In this document: piece after piece, positions 34,175 to 42,415 of the stretch
Layout: each line of letters starts with the position of its first letter
How positions within the stretch are numbered: the first letter of the stretch is position 1
NCBI RefSeq assembly: GCF_016239305.1
Contig: NZ_JAEHOQ010000017.1
Location: forward strand, 1-64,000
DNA: 64,000 nucleotides
Source of the DNA: Proteus vulgaris
GTDB lineage: Bacteria; Pseudomonadota; Gammaproteobacteria; Enterobacterales; Enterobacteriaceae
Reading direction: 5' to 3'
Notes under the pieces: model-generated
What the model saw: the letters and a program-made list of their open reading frames with translations, nothing else
Told to the model about the DNA's origin: nothing
Database searches by the model: none
Position numbers and translations under genes: made by a program

Positions 34175-35464
34175 TTAATTCCGCTCAATAGTAAGCAAAA
34201 TATAATCAGATAACGGTTTAAATTCGATAATAGACAACTTATTTATAAGTGGTGTCATATCGCTTTGTTTTTTGCAATCAGAGAATAACTGTCGGCAACA
34301 AGCTAAATCAGATTTAACTTGCTCAAGTGTTTTTATAAATGCCACTTGCTCTGAACCTGAAACAGTTGAAATGAAATTATCAACATCTTCAAAATTATTA
34401 TTCTGGATTGCATTAGTTAGTATTTTATTAAATACATTCTTTCTTTCTGCTATTAATTCCTCCTTTGCATATTCAATTTCAGCAGGATTAAACTCAAAGT
34501 TATTTGAGATTTCATCAAGCATACTTTCAAATGCATTGGTCTTGCTGCACCGTTTAACCAGCTTGTCAATCCGCCGTTTCACTCCATTACGAATGACATC
34601 AACTACAATAGCCTCAGACACGTTTTTAGGCGAGTCTGTTACTACTGCTGAGTTTTGGTCGGTAAATGCGTGTACAGCTTCATAAGTAGTTGTTTCGAGC
34701 GAAACAGGACGATTTTGAGTAAAACCCTCACCCCCATCTGTATTCAGATAATCAATTGTTCGCATGATTGCCTGATTAGCGTTAGGAAGTAAGTGTATAC
34801 AGGATTTGATAGCAGTTTTTCTGATCATCTGTGTAGTAAACAACGACCACGGAGATTTATCAGGACTATACAGCCAACTTGCAGATTTTAAACGGGCGCT
34901 TGCAATATCACGTCTGGTTATGAAGTAAATCAAGTGAGTATCGTCATGCAGAAGGTAGTCAACATATACCCCCCTGAAATTACCTCTTTCACCGATTGAG
35001 CCTTTGTCGAATTGGTCTATAAGAATATTTCCAACATCAGCAAAAGGGTCATAGTGATGTGTTGGTGGTGTCCGTCTGCCATTGAACTCAAATTTATCTT
35101 TTTCAAAAACTAAATCTATAATTAAGTTTTTGCACATTTGAGCTTCAATAGCCATTTTAATTAAACCCAAATACGAGACATCAAGAATAACACGCTCATC
35201 TCTGGGTACTAAGTATGCTAATTTTTGAGCAGGGTCTAACGTTAGTGACGTTGTTGCAAGCTGTAAAAAAGCAGTTTTAAAACTAGCGGGATTATTAATA
35301 GCAATCGCCATTAGTTTTTTGTTGTTATCAATCTGATTCTTAGCAAAAATTGCTTCATTAAAATACGATGTTTCACTAAGAGAGTTCTCAGTAAATTTCG
35401 GTTTTAAACTTGCGATTATGTTAGAAACAGTTTTGCTACCTTGAACTATATTCGATGATGACAT
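34175..35464 (-). CDS. RecT-family single-strand annealing protein
   Basis: 429 residues. The N-terminal 230 match the RecT fold: the helix with AIAINNPASFKTAFLQLATT (54-73), LTLDPAQKLAYLVPRD, then VSYLGLIKMAIEAQM and MIRKTAIKSCIHLLP. The C-terminal 190 residues are helical and not part of the core. It coats single strands and pairs them with complementary DNA. With the YqaJ-type nuclease downstream and the OB-fold protein upstream it forms a Red-like recombination unit. Confidence 0.88.
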   Translation of the reverse strand: MSSSNIVQGSKTVSNIIASLKPKFTENSLSETSYFNEAIFAKNQIDNNKKLMAIAINNPASFKTAFLQLATTSLTLDPAQKLAYLVPRDERVILDVSYLGLIKMAIEAQMCKNLIIDLVFEKDKFEFNGRRTPPTHHYDPFADVGNILIDQFDKGSIGERGNFRGVYVDYLLHDDTHLIYFITRRDIASARLKSASWLYSPDKSPWSLFTTQMIRKTAIKSCIHLLPNANQAIMRTIDYLNTDGGEGFTQNRPVSLETTTYEAVHAFTDQNSAVVTDSPKNVSEAIVVDVIRNGVKRRIDKLVKRCSKTNAFESMLDEISNNFEFNPAEIEYAKEELIAERKNVFNKILTNAIQNNNFEDVDNFISTVSGSEQVAFIKTLEQVKSDLACCRQLFSDCKKQSDMTPLINKLSIIEFKPLSDYILLTIERN

Positions 35465-35488
35465 ATATAAGATACCTATTTAAGAAAC

Positions 35489-35509
35489 AAAAAAACCGCA
35501 TATAGCGGC
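35489..35509 (-). terminator. Terminator after the OB-fold gene
   Basis: Minus strand: CCGC, five-base loop TATAT, GCGG, then eight T residues. It lies between the stop at 35542 and the recT start at 35464. Confidence 0.75.
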
Positions 35510-35541
35510 TATTGTTTGAATTGGAATTGATGAATATTAGT

Positions 35542-36039
35542 TCAAATAGATTTTTTACTATCTAATGAACTTAATAATTGGCTTTTTAACAAAAGCTGAT
35601 TGTTATCATATTTATTTTCTTCCAATTTTTTATTTGATTCATCAAGCGAATTTCTGGATTTATTAAAGTTTAATATATCCGTTAACTCTCTGATGCGTTC
35701 TAAACTTCTAACGCGCTGTTGTCTTGCTTCCTCATCTATTTCAATCTCTGATTTTGTTTGGTAAGTATTAACGCCATTGATTGATAATATAAATGGAAGA
35801 ATATAGAATCTTTCTTTAACAATATTGTTAATTACAGATTCTTTTAATTTAACTTCACCCTTTGCAAATATCGTATCATTGCTTTTAGCATTTGATAATA
35901 TCTCTGCAAGTTTGGTGTCCTTACAAACTATATGAAAGTAAGCACTTTGATCTTCAAGCATGACATCATAGACTATTTTGTCTTTTACTTGAGTCGAGCG
36001 AATAATATTTATTTTACCTGAGAATGATAATTCACACAT
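35542..36039 (-). CDS. SSB-like OB-fold protein (inferred)
   Basis: 165 residues. The first 95 look like a single OB fold: strands in ELSFSGKINIIRSTQ, KIVYDVMLEDQSAYFHIVCK and DTIFAKGEVKLKESVIN. A charged, Asn/Ser/Lys-rich tail follows, as in single-strand binding proteins. In IncA/C and SXT elements an ssb gene precedes bet and exo, which is this gene's place. The tail does not end in the acidic DDDIPF motif of bacterial SSB. The leader contains AAATAGGTG. Confidence 0.6.
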   Translation of the reverse strand: MCELSFSGKINIIRSTQVKDKIVYDVMLEDQSAYFHIVCKDTKLAEILSNAKSNDTIFAKGEVKLKESVINNIVKERFYILPFILSINGVNTYQTKSEIEIDEEARQQRVRSLERIRELTDILNFNKSRNSLDESNKKLEENKYDNNQLLLKSQLLSSLDSKKSI

Positions 36040-36099
36040 ATTTTCACCTATTTATTAAATAAGAGACACATAATTAAAACTATGAGCTCAGAGTTTTTG

Positions 36100-36134
36100 A
36101 ATAAAATATATTCAATGATTGAATATATTTTATT
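36100..36134. terminator. 35-base near-perfect palindrome
   Basis: AATAAAATATATTCAAT (36100-36116) and its exact reverse complement (36118-36134) are separated by a single G. It follows the stop of the 246-residue gene on the minus strand and precedes the OB-fold gene. It may end transcription or form a cruciform. Confidence 0.75.
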
Positions 36135-36157
36135 AGGGCGTAGAAAAGCCTTGACTG

Positions 36158-36898
36158 TTAAGCGTGATGCTTAACAGTTGTGATTAACCAGAAAGATCTC
36201 CGTTTGGGAGCTGCCAGTTTCTCACTACCGAGTCGGTTTCCTGACTCATCAATTATACGGGCATATTCAACAACTTCTTCACGCTCTTTTTTGAGTGTGA
36301 TGAAATCACCTTTCTGCACCGTTGAGTTAGCAATTGCATCTGCCAGACCTAACCCCCAAATGATATCTTCATCAATACGAACGTAATAGGACCGTCTGTT
36401 TTGAGGTTTGAACTGGTAGTGCGCTACTCCGAAATCACGTAAAATACCGTGGTATTCTTTGTGAGAGCCCTTTCGACAGTCGTTAGAAGATGAAAGCTGT
36501 GCTTCATTTCTATCCAATCTATCGCTATTTAAGGCGCAAATTTCCGGATAATTATTGCTTGAGTCGTCTTTTTGCTCACAATCGTGTGCAATCATTAACT
36601 CGTGTGAAGTTGGAACTTCAGCGTTTGGATATAGGTTCACATCATCGGCATTGCGAAAATGTGCCTTTCGTCTATTAAGCTGATCTCTATTGCGTTTATT
36701 CAGATACAAAATCATGAAGATAGTTGTACTGATAGCAATCGAAACCAGATTTTTAGTGCTAAAACTTTCTACGTTTGGTAGTGATCCATCCCACAAAAAC
36801 ACAAGCGCAAACATTATTGAAGCGTATGCAACCGTGAATTTATAGTTCAGGCAGGCGTGAACAAGCACACCAATCACTAGTATTGATATGATTAACAT
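36158..36898 (-). CDS. Inner-membrane protein with relaxase/primase-associated C-terminal domain
   Basis: 246 residues: two membrane segments in the first 70 (LIISILVIGVLVHACL and IAISTTIFMILYL), a charged linker, then a C-terminal domain of about 90 residues. Its pattern (YHGILRDFGVAHYQF, SYYVRI, WGLGLADAI, VQKGDFITLKK) recalls modules found at the ends of large plasmid relaxases and primases. Its job is unknown; it may tether a DNA-processing complex to the membrane. It is the first gene of the leftward recombination block, divergent from the AcaB-like gene. Confidence 0.65.
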   Translation of the reverse strand: MLIISILVIGVLVHACLNYKFTVAYASIMFALVFLWDGSLPNVESFSTKNLVSIAISTTIFMILYLNKRNRDQLNRRKAHFRNADDVNLYPNAEVPTSHELMIAHDCEQKDDSSNNYPEICALNSDRLDRNEAQLSSSNDCRKGSHKEYHGILRDFGVAHYQFKPQNRRSYYVRIDEDIIWGLGLADAIANSTVQKGDFITLKKEREEVVEYARIIDESGNRLGSEKLAAPKRRSFWLITTVKHHA

Positions 36899-37027
36899 AT
36901 AATTTACCTTCGTAAACTTGGGTATTATTGGAGAGTTTAAAACCGTTAGTAGTAAAAACTACTTCGGGGGAGAGAGGGATTATTGAGATCTCTCTGAATT
37001 GAACTATGAGTTAACATAGCTAGATGT

Positions 37028-37064
37028 AGTGTCAATCAGACACTTGTAACAGAACCATTCTGTT
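37028..37064. promoter_or_regulatory. Two adjacent inverted repeats in a divergent promoter region
   Basis: AGTGTC-N5-GACACT (37028-37044) is followed after three bases by AACAGA-N5-TCTGTT (37048-37064). The two dyads have the same arm and spacer length and are 20 bases apart centre to centre, about two helical turns. They lie between the leftward block (36898) and the rightward AcaB-like gene (37182). Confidence 0.6.
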
Positions 37065-37181
37065 TCAAAAATAATAAGAATGCAAGTCCCTTTTTTGATT
37101 ACAACTTTTATTGCTATCATGAAAAGTTCTTTTTTATTGGTACGTATAATGAAGGTCTTTGAAACCGGTTTTGGAGAAAAC

Positions 37182-37838
37182 ATGAGTCAGGATAAAGAAG
37201 TTTTCGATTCAGTAACTACACGAAAAACAAGACGGAAAAAAGTAACTTCTGTACCGTCGTCTGAATACCAAATGCATTTAGATACCACTATTGCGATTGA
37301 TGCCTATCATCAACGGTTCTTTGTAGCAAGCCAAGCCGCCTATTTGTTGGAACAGCGCCTTGAACGCTGTCTTATGCATCGAGACAAAATTATGCGTGAT
37401 CGTGCATCTGCTATCGTAAAATCACTGAGTCAGGCAGTTGACAGCAATTTTTCAGACTTAGAAAATTTTAAACTGACATTGGCACAACTCATATCTGAAG
37501 TAGAGACTGAACGCGGTACTAAATATGAGTTATTGAGCTATTCCACACCGCGCTCTATGACGATTGAAAATCGTACTTATCTGGCAACCAGAATGTGTAC
37601 TGGCTTAGAGACTCTTGATCTTGTAGTTAAGTATCTCGATGTTTGCCGACATTATTCTTTAGTACCATTGGCTGAGATCCTTGAAACTCAAAACACTGCT
37701 GACAAACGTATGCGTGGGGTGTTTAGTACAATCATACGTCATGGTGAAACAATGAAGCGGTTGGAAACTGAGCACTCCACACGGAAAGTTACCTCAGATG
37801 ATAAGTCAGTATCAGATATAAAAATTGAAAATGAATAA
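37182..37838 (+). CDS. AcaB-like regulator (inferred)
   Basis: 218 residues from the ATG at 37182, which has GGAGAA upstream. The N-terminus is basic (TTRKTRRKKVTSVPSSEYQM), then the chain is helical with a Tyr/Glu/Arg-rich body. The feel is that of the DUF1845/PFL_4669 group of conjugative elements. AcaB, a regulator needed for IncC transfer, is of this general type and lies at a similar place. The match is from memory and layout, not from an alignment. The gene faces the recombination block across a promoter with two dyads. Confidence 0.5.
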   Translation: MSQDKEVFDSVTTRKTRRKKVTSVPSSEYQMHLDTTIAIDAYHQRFFVASQAAYLLEQRLERCLMHRDKIMRDRASAIVKSLSQAVDSNFSDLENFKLTLAQLISEVETERGTKYELLSYSTPRSMTIENRTYLATRMCTGLETLDLVVKYLDVCRHYSLVPLAEILETQNTADKRMRGVFSTIIRHGETMKRLETEHSTRKVTSDDKSVSDIKIENE

Positions 37839-37891
37839 TTGACTTTCAGTTAAATTATAAAAGATGATCAGATTAATGTTCATCTTTTATT

Positions 37892-39229
37892 TTATATAAC
37901 TAATGGTTTAGGAATAATGTTATTAATAACATAATCGATATAATCTTCTTTATAAAATCCTATTGGAGAAAAATCTCTTTTTTCATCAAAAAATAAAGAG
38001 TAATCCCTCGTATTTAATGTGTTTAACTCGTTTGATATATCATCAATACCCAGTGGTTTTAAAAACATATCATATGCTTTTTTAGAATCAAAAATTCTAT
38101 TGAAGTTAATTACTTCTGGTGTTGGACCTTCTGTTAGATTTACAGAGCCACTTAATACTTCACAAACTCCATTACTTATTCCGCAATAAACCTTCGCATG
38201 AAATTTGTTATTTTTCTTTACGGATTCTACTAAATTTGAACCTAATCCATAGCTTACTAATTCTTTATAGCTTATTTCATTGATTTCTGAATATGCATTT
38301 TTGAAGCTATTAACCTCTTTACCCTTAGTGGATATTAAGGTCTTTAATGGGTCTGTTCTATTGATTATTTCAAGCCACGTATCAACCCTTTGGTCTTTTT
38401 TAGCAAATTGATAACTTACAAAAGGAGAAATGAGATATATCTTATCGAATAAAAAATTCCATCTTGCAATTAATTTGTAAAGCCAGTTCATTACTGTAGT
38501 TTTTGAATGAACTGCAAAAACATGTTCTGTTAACGGTTTAGAACCGTATATATCTAATAATGAAAATTCATGATTATCAAAATATGGGTTTTCATGATAA
38601 CTACTTACAAATTTAGCAATATGTTGGTCACCACAAGGGCAATTTATTGGGAAGTTAATAACAATGTTTTTTGGGGAGCAACCTCCCTTACCAAGTGACC
38701 AATTAATATAATTATAATATTTTTTTGATATCGTATGCCATTTTATTTCCAAATCACTATACGCGATAGGTTCTAAATTCCTCTCGCAAGTGTTACAAAT
38801 ATATAATGGGTGATTATCAAAATTATAGTTATCATTTCTATTTTTAAATATGTTGTTAGTATCTATAATTTCTTCCATTGATTTAACAAATTCATATTCA
38901 TCTATTTTTTTAGTATCGTTGTCAACATATATGTAATTGTCTTTTTTTGTTGCACCAGAATTGAAACATGATAGGTCGGGATTAAAAACCTCTAATTTAA
39001 AGTAGTAACGACAATCATAATTGTGACATTTACCGATCATTATGCCTTTTTCATTTAATTCTGGAACTATAAAATTATTCATAACTTTGGTTTGTGATGT
39101 GAAAACTTCTGCAATTTCGATAATGGATTTGCAAAAAGGGCATTTGCCATGATAGTGCTTTGTTTTATTGCTATCACGAAGTTGGTGTTTTATTGAGCGT
39201 AAGTACTGGTAAGATAGTTCAAATGACAT
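37892..39229 (-). CDS. Zinc-finger protein with PLD-like catalytic motif
   Basis: 445 residues, unlike the tra genes on either side. The N-terminal half has several Cys pairs that look like zinc sites (GKCPFCK at 29-34, GKCHNYDC, YICNTCERN, NCPCGDQH). The C-terminal part has an HxK motif followed by GSxN (FHAKVYCG, then SGSVNLTEG, about residues 342-365), as in phospholipase D-type nucleases. Only one such motif is visible, so it would work as a dimer. The likely role is a nuclease or restriction-type effector. Its place beside the regulator and at the end of the tra operon suggests an inserted defence or competition gene. Confidence 0.65.
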   Translation of the reverse strand: MSFELSYQYLRSIKHQLRDSNKTKHYHGKCPFCKSIIEIAEVFTSQTKVMNNFIVPELNEKGIMIGKCHNYDCRYYFKLEVFNPDLSCFNSGATKKDNYIYVDNDTKKIDEYEFVKSMEEIIDTNNIFKNRNDNYNFDNHPLYICNTCERNLEPIAYSDLEIKWHTISKKYYNYINWSLGKGGCSPKNIVINFPINCPCGDQHIAKFVSSYHENPYFDNHEFSLLDIYGSKPLTEHVFAVHSKTTVMNWLYKLIARWNFLFDKIYLISPFVSYQFAKKDQRVDTWLEIINRTDPLKTLISTKGKEVNSFKNAYSEINEISYKELVSYGLGSNLVESVKKNNKFHAKVYCGISNGVCEVLSGSVNLTEGPTPEVINFNRIFDSKKAYDMFLKPLGIDDISNELNTLNTRDYSLFFDEKRDFSPIGFYKEDYIDYVINNIIPKPLVI

Positions 39230-39317
39230 GATAACTCCGAACGAAACATCAATGGTATTGATTGTATTTTATCATCGTTTATCACACATCATACTATTAG
39301 TGTCGAGTTGGTACGCT

Positions 39318-39347
39318 CAAACCCCCATGTGCATGGGGGAATAACCT
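39318..39347. other. CRISPR-repeat-like hairpin, single copy
   Basis: CCCCCATG (39322-39329) and CATGGGGG (39332-39339) form a perfect stem, followed by AATAACC. This resembles the stem and 3' handle of type I-E repeats (..GGGGATAAACC). There is only one copy, four bases after the traU stop on the complementary strand, so it may instead be the end of the tra transcript. Confidence 0.6.
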
Positions 39348-39350
39348 TAA

Positions 39351-40406
39351 TTACAATATGATACGGCAACAGTCCATCCATTGAAAAATCATATACGTAC
39401 TTTCTTGCCCTGAGCCCGTAGGGTATCTGAATGAGCCCCCTTGCCATTTGTACGGAGTTTCACCTAGAACGTGAGAGCTCTTGGTTTCTGGTGTTGGATA
39501 GACCATATTGAATTTATACTGCTGTTTGGGGATTGTTGGATAAACACGAGGTTTACATGCCACTTCTCGCCCTAGGGTTAGACGAGCAAGCCCTCTGCGA
39601 TGTTCCAGTGACAATGATTTTGCGGCTGTTAGGCTGGTTGTCCGTGGCGTGTCTCTCGATGATGTAGAACCGGTTAATGGATATTGCCCCCCCCATGATC
39701 CAGCGCACCACCACAGCTTATTCATAGGCTTTCCTCCACCAGTAATAGCAACGGATTCCATCGTACATGCTTGATGGGCAATTATATTTGCGACCGCAAC
39801 AGATTCAGGATGTTGGAAAAAGGCTAGTGTGGCGCTATGCCATGTTGGATCAATCTCTGAAAAGCTGATTATATCAAAGTCACTGTATGCATCTGGTTGG
39901 CATCCTTTCGGCAACCACAGATCCAATATACGTAGCAGTGGTGCAGAGTAATAGTGATAGTGATAGAAACTAATACCAGAGTTCGTATCTATCTCATGAC
40001 CGGTATCTGACACCTGAGTGCCGTAACTATATTTATTTCCTACATTGATTTTCAAACCGCCCATCGTAGAGAAGCAACCAGGAACTCGCGTAACTTCCAT
40101 GATTTTACGAGGTTCCCACACACCGGTTAACAACCCTGCGTGATAAACCCCTAATCCGTCAGGACAGGCGCAGAATACGCCCTTAGCGGCATCATCTGGC
40201 ATATCACCGCTAGGTCCAATGTTAGCTCCGGATATTTTTATCGGGAAAATGCAACTCCAGCAAACATCAGTAAACATTTTACCCTTTGTTAAGAATTCAT
40301 TATCTTTGCATGTAAATGAACCAGTGTTATTATTTTGTACACTTTCTGCATAGCTCAATGAAGTTAACAGGAGTGCAGACGATAATAGCAATTTTACTTT
40401 ATTCAT
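39351..40406 (-). CDS. traU: TraU, pilus assembly protein
   Basis: 351 residues, signal peptide, then the TraU pattern: DVCWSCIFPIKISGANIG (about 49-66), the Cys-rich FCACPDGLGVYHAGLLTGVW, EVTRVPGCFSTMGGLKI, and the C-terminal FQWMDCCRIIL. It is a periplasmic protein needed for pilus assembly and DNA transfer, together with TraW, TrbC and TraF. It is the last gene of the long tra transcript. It starts one base inside the traW stop. Confidence 0.93.
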   Translation of the reverse strand: MNKVKLLLSSALLLTSLSYAESVQNNNTGSFTCKDNEFLTKGKMFTDVCWSCIFPIKISGANIGPSGDMPDDAAKGVFCACPDGLGVYHAGLLTGVWEPRKIMEVTRVPGCFSTMGGLKINVGNKYSYGTQVSDTGHEIDTNSGISFYHYHYYSAPLLRILDLWLPKGCQPDAYSDFDIISFSEIDPTWHSATLAFFQHPESVAVANIIAHQACTMESVAITGGGKPMNKLWWCAGSWGGQYPLTGSTSSRDTPRTTSLTAAKSLSLEHRRGLARLTLGREVACKPRVYPTIPKQQYKFNMVYPTPETKSSHVLGETPYKWQGGSFRYPTGSGQESTYMIFQWMDCCRIIL

Positions 40407-41626
40407 CAGTAATTCCTTTCTGCATATTCATTAACAATAAATTGCTTATCATCACCGGTTACAATGCTTGGAACATTACGAATCCCAAAACGTTCTTTCA
40501 TACCTTCCTGTATAAAATATAAAGTGGCATTATCACCATACAAATTGCTATCTGAAAATGTTTCCCAACCATCCCCATATACGTCAGTTACAATCAATGT
40601 AGGAATTAAATTTTCATCTTTGGCATTTTGATATTGCTGTTGTGCAAATATACGTTGCCATTCTGAAGCAGGATTGAAGAAAATTAACTTCAAGTTAAAT
40701 GGGATAACGTCCATAGGGTTTACTCGCCCTTTTTTGGCAATTATGCGTCCATCTGGAGATAATATATCCTGTGGTATCACAACGCTTGGGTCTACATAGT
40801 GGGTGCTATCTTTTAGAGCTTCAGGGAATTTGTATATATCTTTATTCTTCCAGTATCGGTTATAGGCATCCTTTTTTATTTTTTCGAAATCTAGATTTTT
40901 AATACCTTCTTCAATTAAATCCAGCATATTACGTTCAATTACCTCAACAACTGGTCCTTGCACACCCATATTCCCTGTTTTATTATCGAGATAATTAACA
41001 TTGGAAATTCCATGTACCAGAGATACAAATTCACCGTCATTTTCATGAATGATAGTCGGAATGGTTCGCACACCATATTTAATAAAAATGTTCGGATCTA
41101 TTGTGAAATTCACTTCTGACTTTGTATCGCGAATTAATTTATGCCAGTGATTTATTTCATCGACCAGTGAATCTTTATTTCTAACTCCCTGAACAACTAG
41201 GATTACATCATTACGACCTGATACTGACCGCATAATATCAATTACTTCAGTATCTTTAAGGCTTGCCGAAATCAATATGTAAAATACATTACCTTTTTGC
41301 TGTTGGTTGAAACTTTCACTTTCATTCTGGCTTTTGATCATCTCCTTTAGTATCTGCCCTTCATCAGTCGTTAGCTTGTTAATAGCCTGATTTGCCATAA
41401 CGTTTTTATCTGCGATAAGCTGGCGCGTTGCCTCTCTGTGAACTTCAGCTTGTGCCGCTGCCACTGCTTTTAGTTTTTCCAAATCTGCCATGTCTGCATC
41501 AGTAGATCGTTCGACAGTAGGAATGGACTCTGTATATGGAGTAACCATATTTAATTTACTATTTGCACTGGATGTAATGGATAGTGTTAATAGAGAAATC
41601 AATAATGTAACTTTCTTTTTTACCAT
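40406..41626 (-). CDS. traW: TrbC-TraW fusion, pilus assembly
   Basis: 406 residues: signal peptide (MVKKKVTLLISLLTLSITSS), a coiled segment, a TrbC-type thioredoxin-like domain (FYILISASLKDTEVIDIMRS, VQGVRNKD, YGVRTIPTIIHEND; about 125-225), then a TraW domain (YNRYWKNKDIYKFPEAL to the end). In F these are two proteins that bind each other; SXT and IncA/C elements carry the fusion. I start at 41626, where the ATG overlaps the trhF stop (ATATGGTAA). A start further upstream would place extra residues before the signal peptide. Confidence 0.9.
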   Translation of the reverse strand: MVKKKVTLLISLLTLSITSSANSKLNMVTPYTESIPTVERSTDADMADLEKLKAVAAAQAEVHREATRQLIADKNVMANQAINKLTTDEGQILKEMIKSQNESESFNQQQKGNVFYILISASLKDTEVIDIMRSVSGRNDVILVVQGVRNKDSLVDEINHWHKLIRDTKSEVNFTIDPNIFIKYGVRTIPTIIHENDGEFVSLVHGISNVNYLDNKTGNMGVQGPVVEVIERNMLDLIEEGIKNLDFEKIKKDAYNRYWKNKDIYKFPEALKDSTHYVDPSVVIPQDILSPDGRIIAKKGRVNPMDVIPFNLKLIFFNPASEWQRIFAQQQYQNAKDENLIPTLIVTDVYGDGWETFSDSNLYGDNATLYFIQEGMKERFGIRNVPSIVTGDDKQFIVNEYAERNY

Positions 41627-42135
41627 ATCGGATATGCTCTCCCGATCACATTTTCTATGGGGAGTACGCCCCAATACCGTGAATCAAAACTGACCTTAGT
41701 GCGACCCATTAGCCAGATATGACCGGCAGGAATTATCCCCTCACGTTGTAATTCCTGCTCTGTATGACCAGATTCTCTTGCTAATAGAAGTCCTTCACCC
41801 ACCATCAGATCATTGACCGTGGTTTCTTCAGGATTGACCCTAACCTTGTCACCAGCTACACCGTCTATAAATTTGATCGCAATGCTACTGATGTATTCAG
41901 ACCGAAAAGCAAATGTTTTCCCTTTCTGAATATCTTTGTCCATTTTATCAATTAGATAAATTCTGTGTTCAGGGAGGCAGGGGTAGTTTTGCGGATCAAT
42001 CCCAATTGAAAAGCGATTAAGTACGTAATGGCTGGCAGGTGCGACAGTGACGACAATAACCAACATATAAAGAGATTGCCGCCCCCAACCTCGTTTTTTC
42101 CTTGAAATTCTTTTATAAAAATTCTTCAGGTGCAT
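41620..42135 (-). CDS. trhF: TrhF/TraF-type signal peptidase (S26 family)
   Basis: 171 residues with an N-terminal membrane anchor (LYMLVIVVTVAPASHYVL). The S26 pattern follows: Ser in NRFSIGIDPQNYPCLP as likely nucleophile, a Lys-containing segment (VAGDKVRVNP), and the C-terminal box SFDSRYWGVLP. Such peptidases in H-type and SXT systems trim the pilin or other transfer proteins. It lies between the TrbI-like and TraW genes, overlapping the latter by seven bases. Confidence 0.88.
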   Translation of the reverse strand: MHLKNFYKRISRKKRGWGRQSLYMLVIVVTVAPASHYVLNRFSIGIDPQNYPCLPEHRIYLIDKMDKDIQKGKTFAFRSEYISSIAIKFIDGVAGDKVRVNPEETTVNDLMVGEGLLLARESGHTEQELQREGIIPAGHIWLMGRTKVSFDSRYWGVLPIENVIGRAYPIW

Positions 42136-42136
42136 A

Positions 42137-42415
42137 TCAGTTATCTTTTAGCTTTCCACTGATGTATACGCCATCAGGAGCCGTATGAAGCGCTGATTGA
42201 TTGAAAATGATGAACCCCTTATCTTTCAAAATATCAGCTCTATGCTGTATTACAGCGCGTTCTTGGGGCGACTTGATACTCCCGTCAGGATTGCTCATAT
42301 TTATCACAGCAATTTGTGCCACCAGCGGTTTTGGTGGCTTTAAGTGCGAGTAAATACCCGCACCAATAAACCCGAACAAAATCGGTAATAAAACGGTTTT
42401 AATCATCGTTTCCAT
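42137..42415 (-). CDS. TrbI-like (F-type) membrane protein
   Basis: 92 residues: one N-terminal membrane segment (VLLPILFGFIGAGIY), then a periplasmic part with IAVINM and KSPQERAVIQHRADILKD, a layout close to F TrbI. It sits between traC and trhF, and F trbI lies between traC and traW. It is shorter than F TrbI (128). It overlaps the traC end by 17 bases. The role in F concerns pilus retraction. Confidence 0.65.
   Translation of the reverse strand: METMIKTVLLPILFGFIGAGIYSHLKPPKPLVAQIAVINMSNPDGSIKSPQERAVIQHRADILKDKGFIIFNQSALHTAPDGVYISGKLKDN

Noticed and set aside
39318-39347. A CRISPR array
   Set aside because: Only one repeat-like unit, no second copy at spacer distance and no cas gene. 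Kept only as a solitary repeat-like stem.
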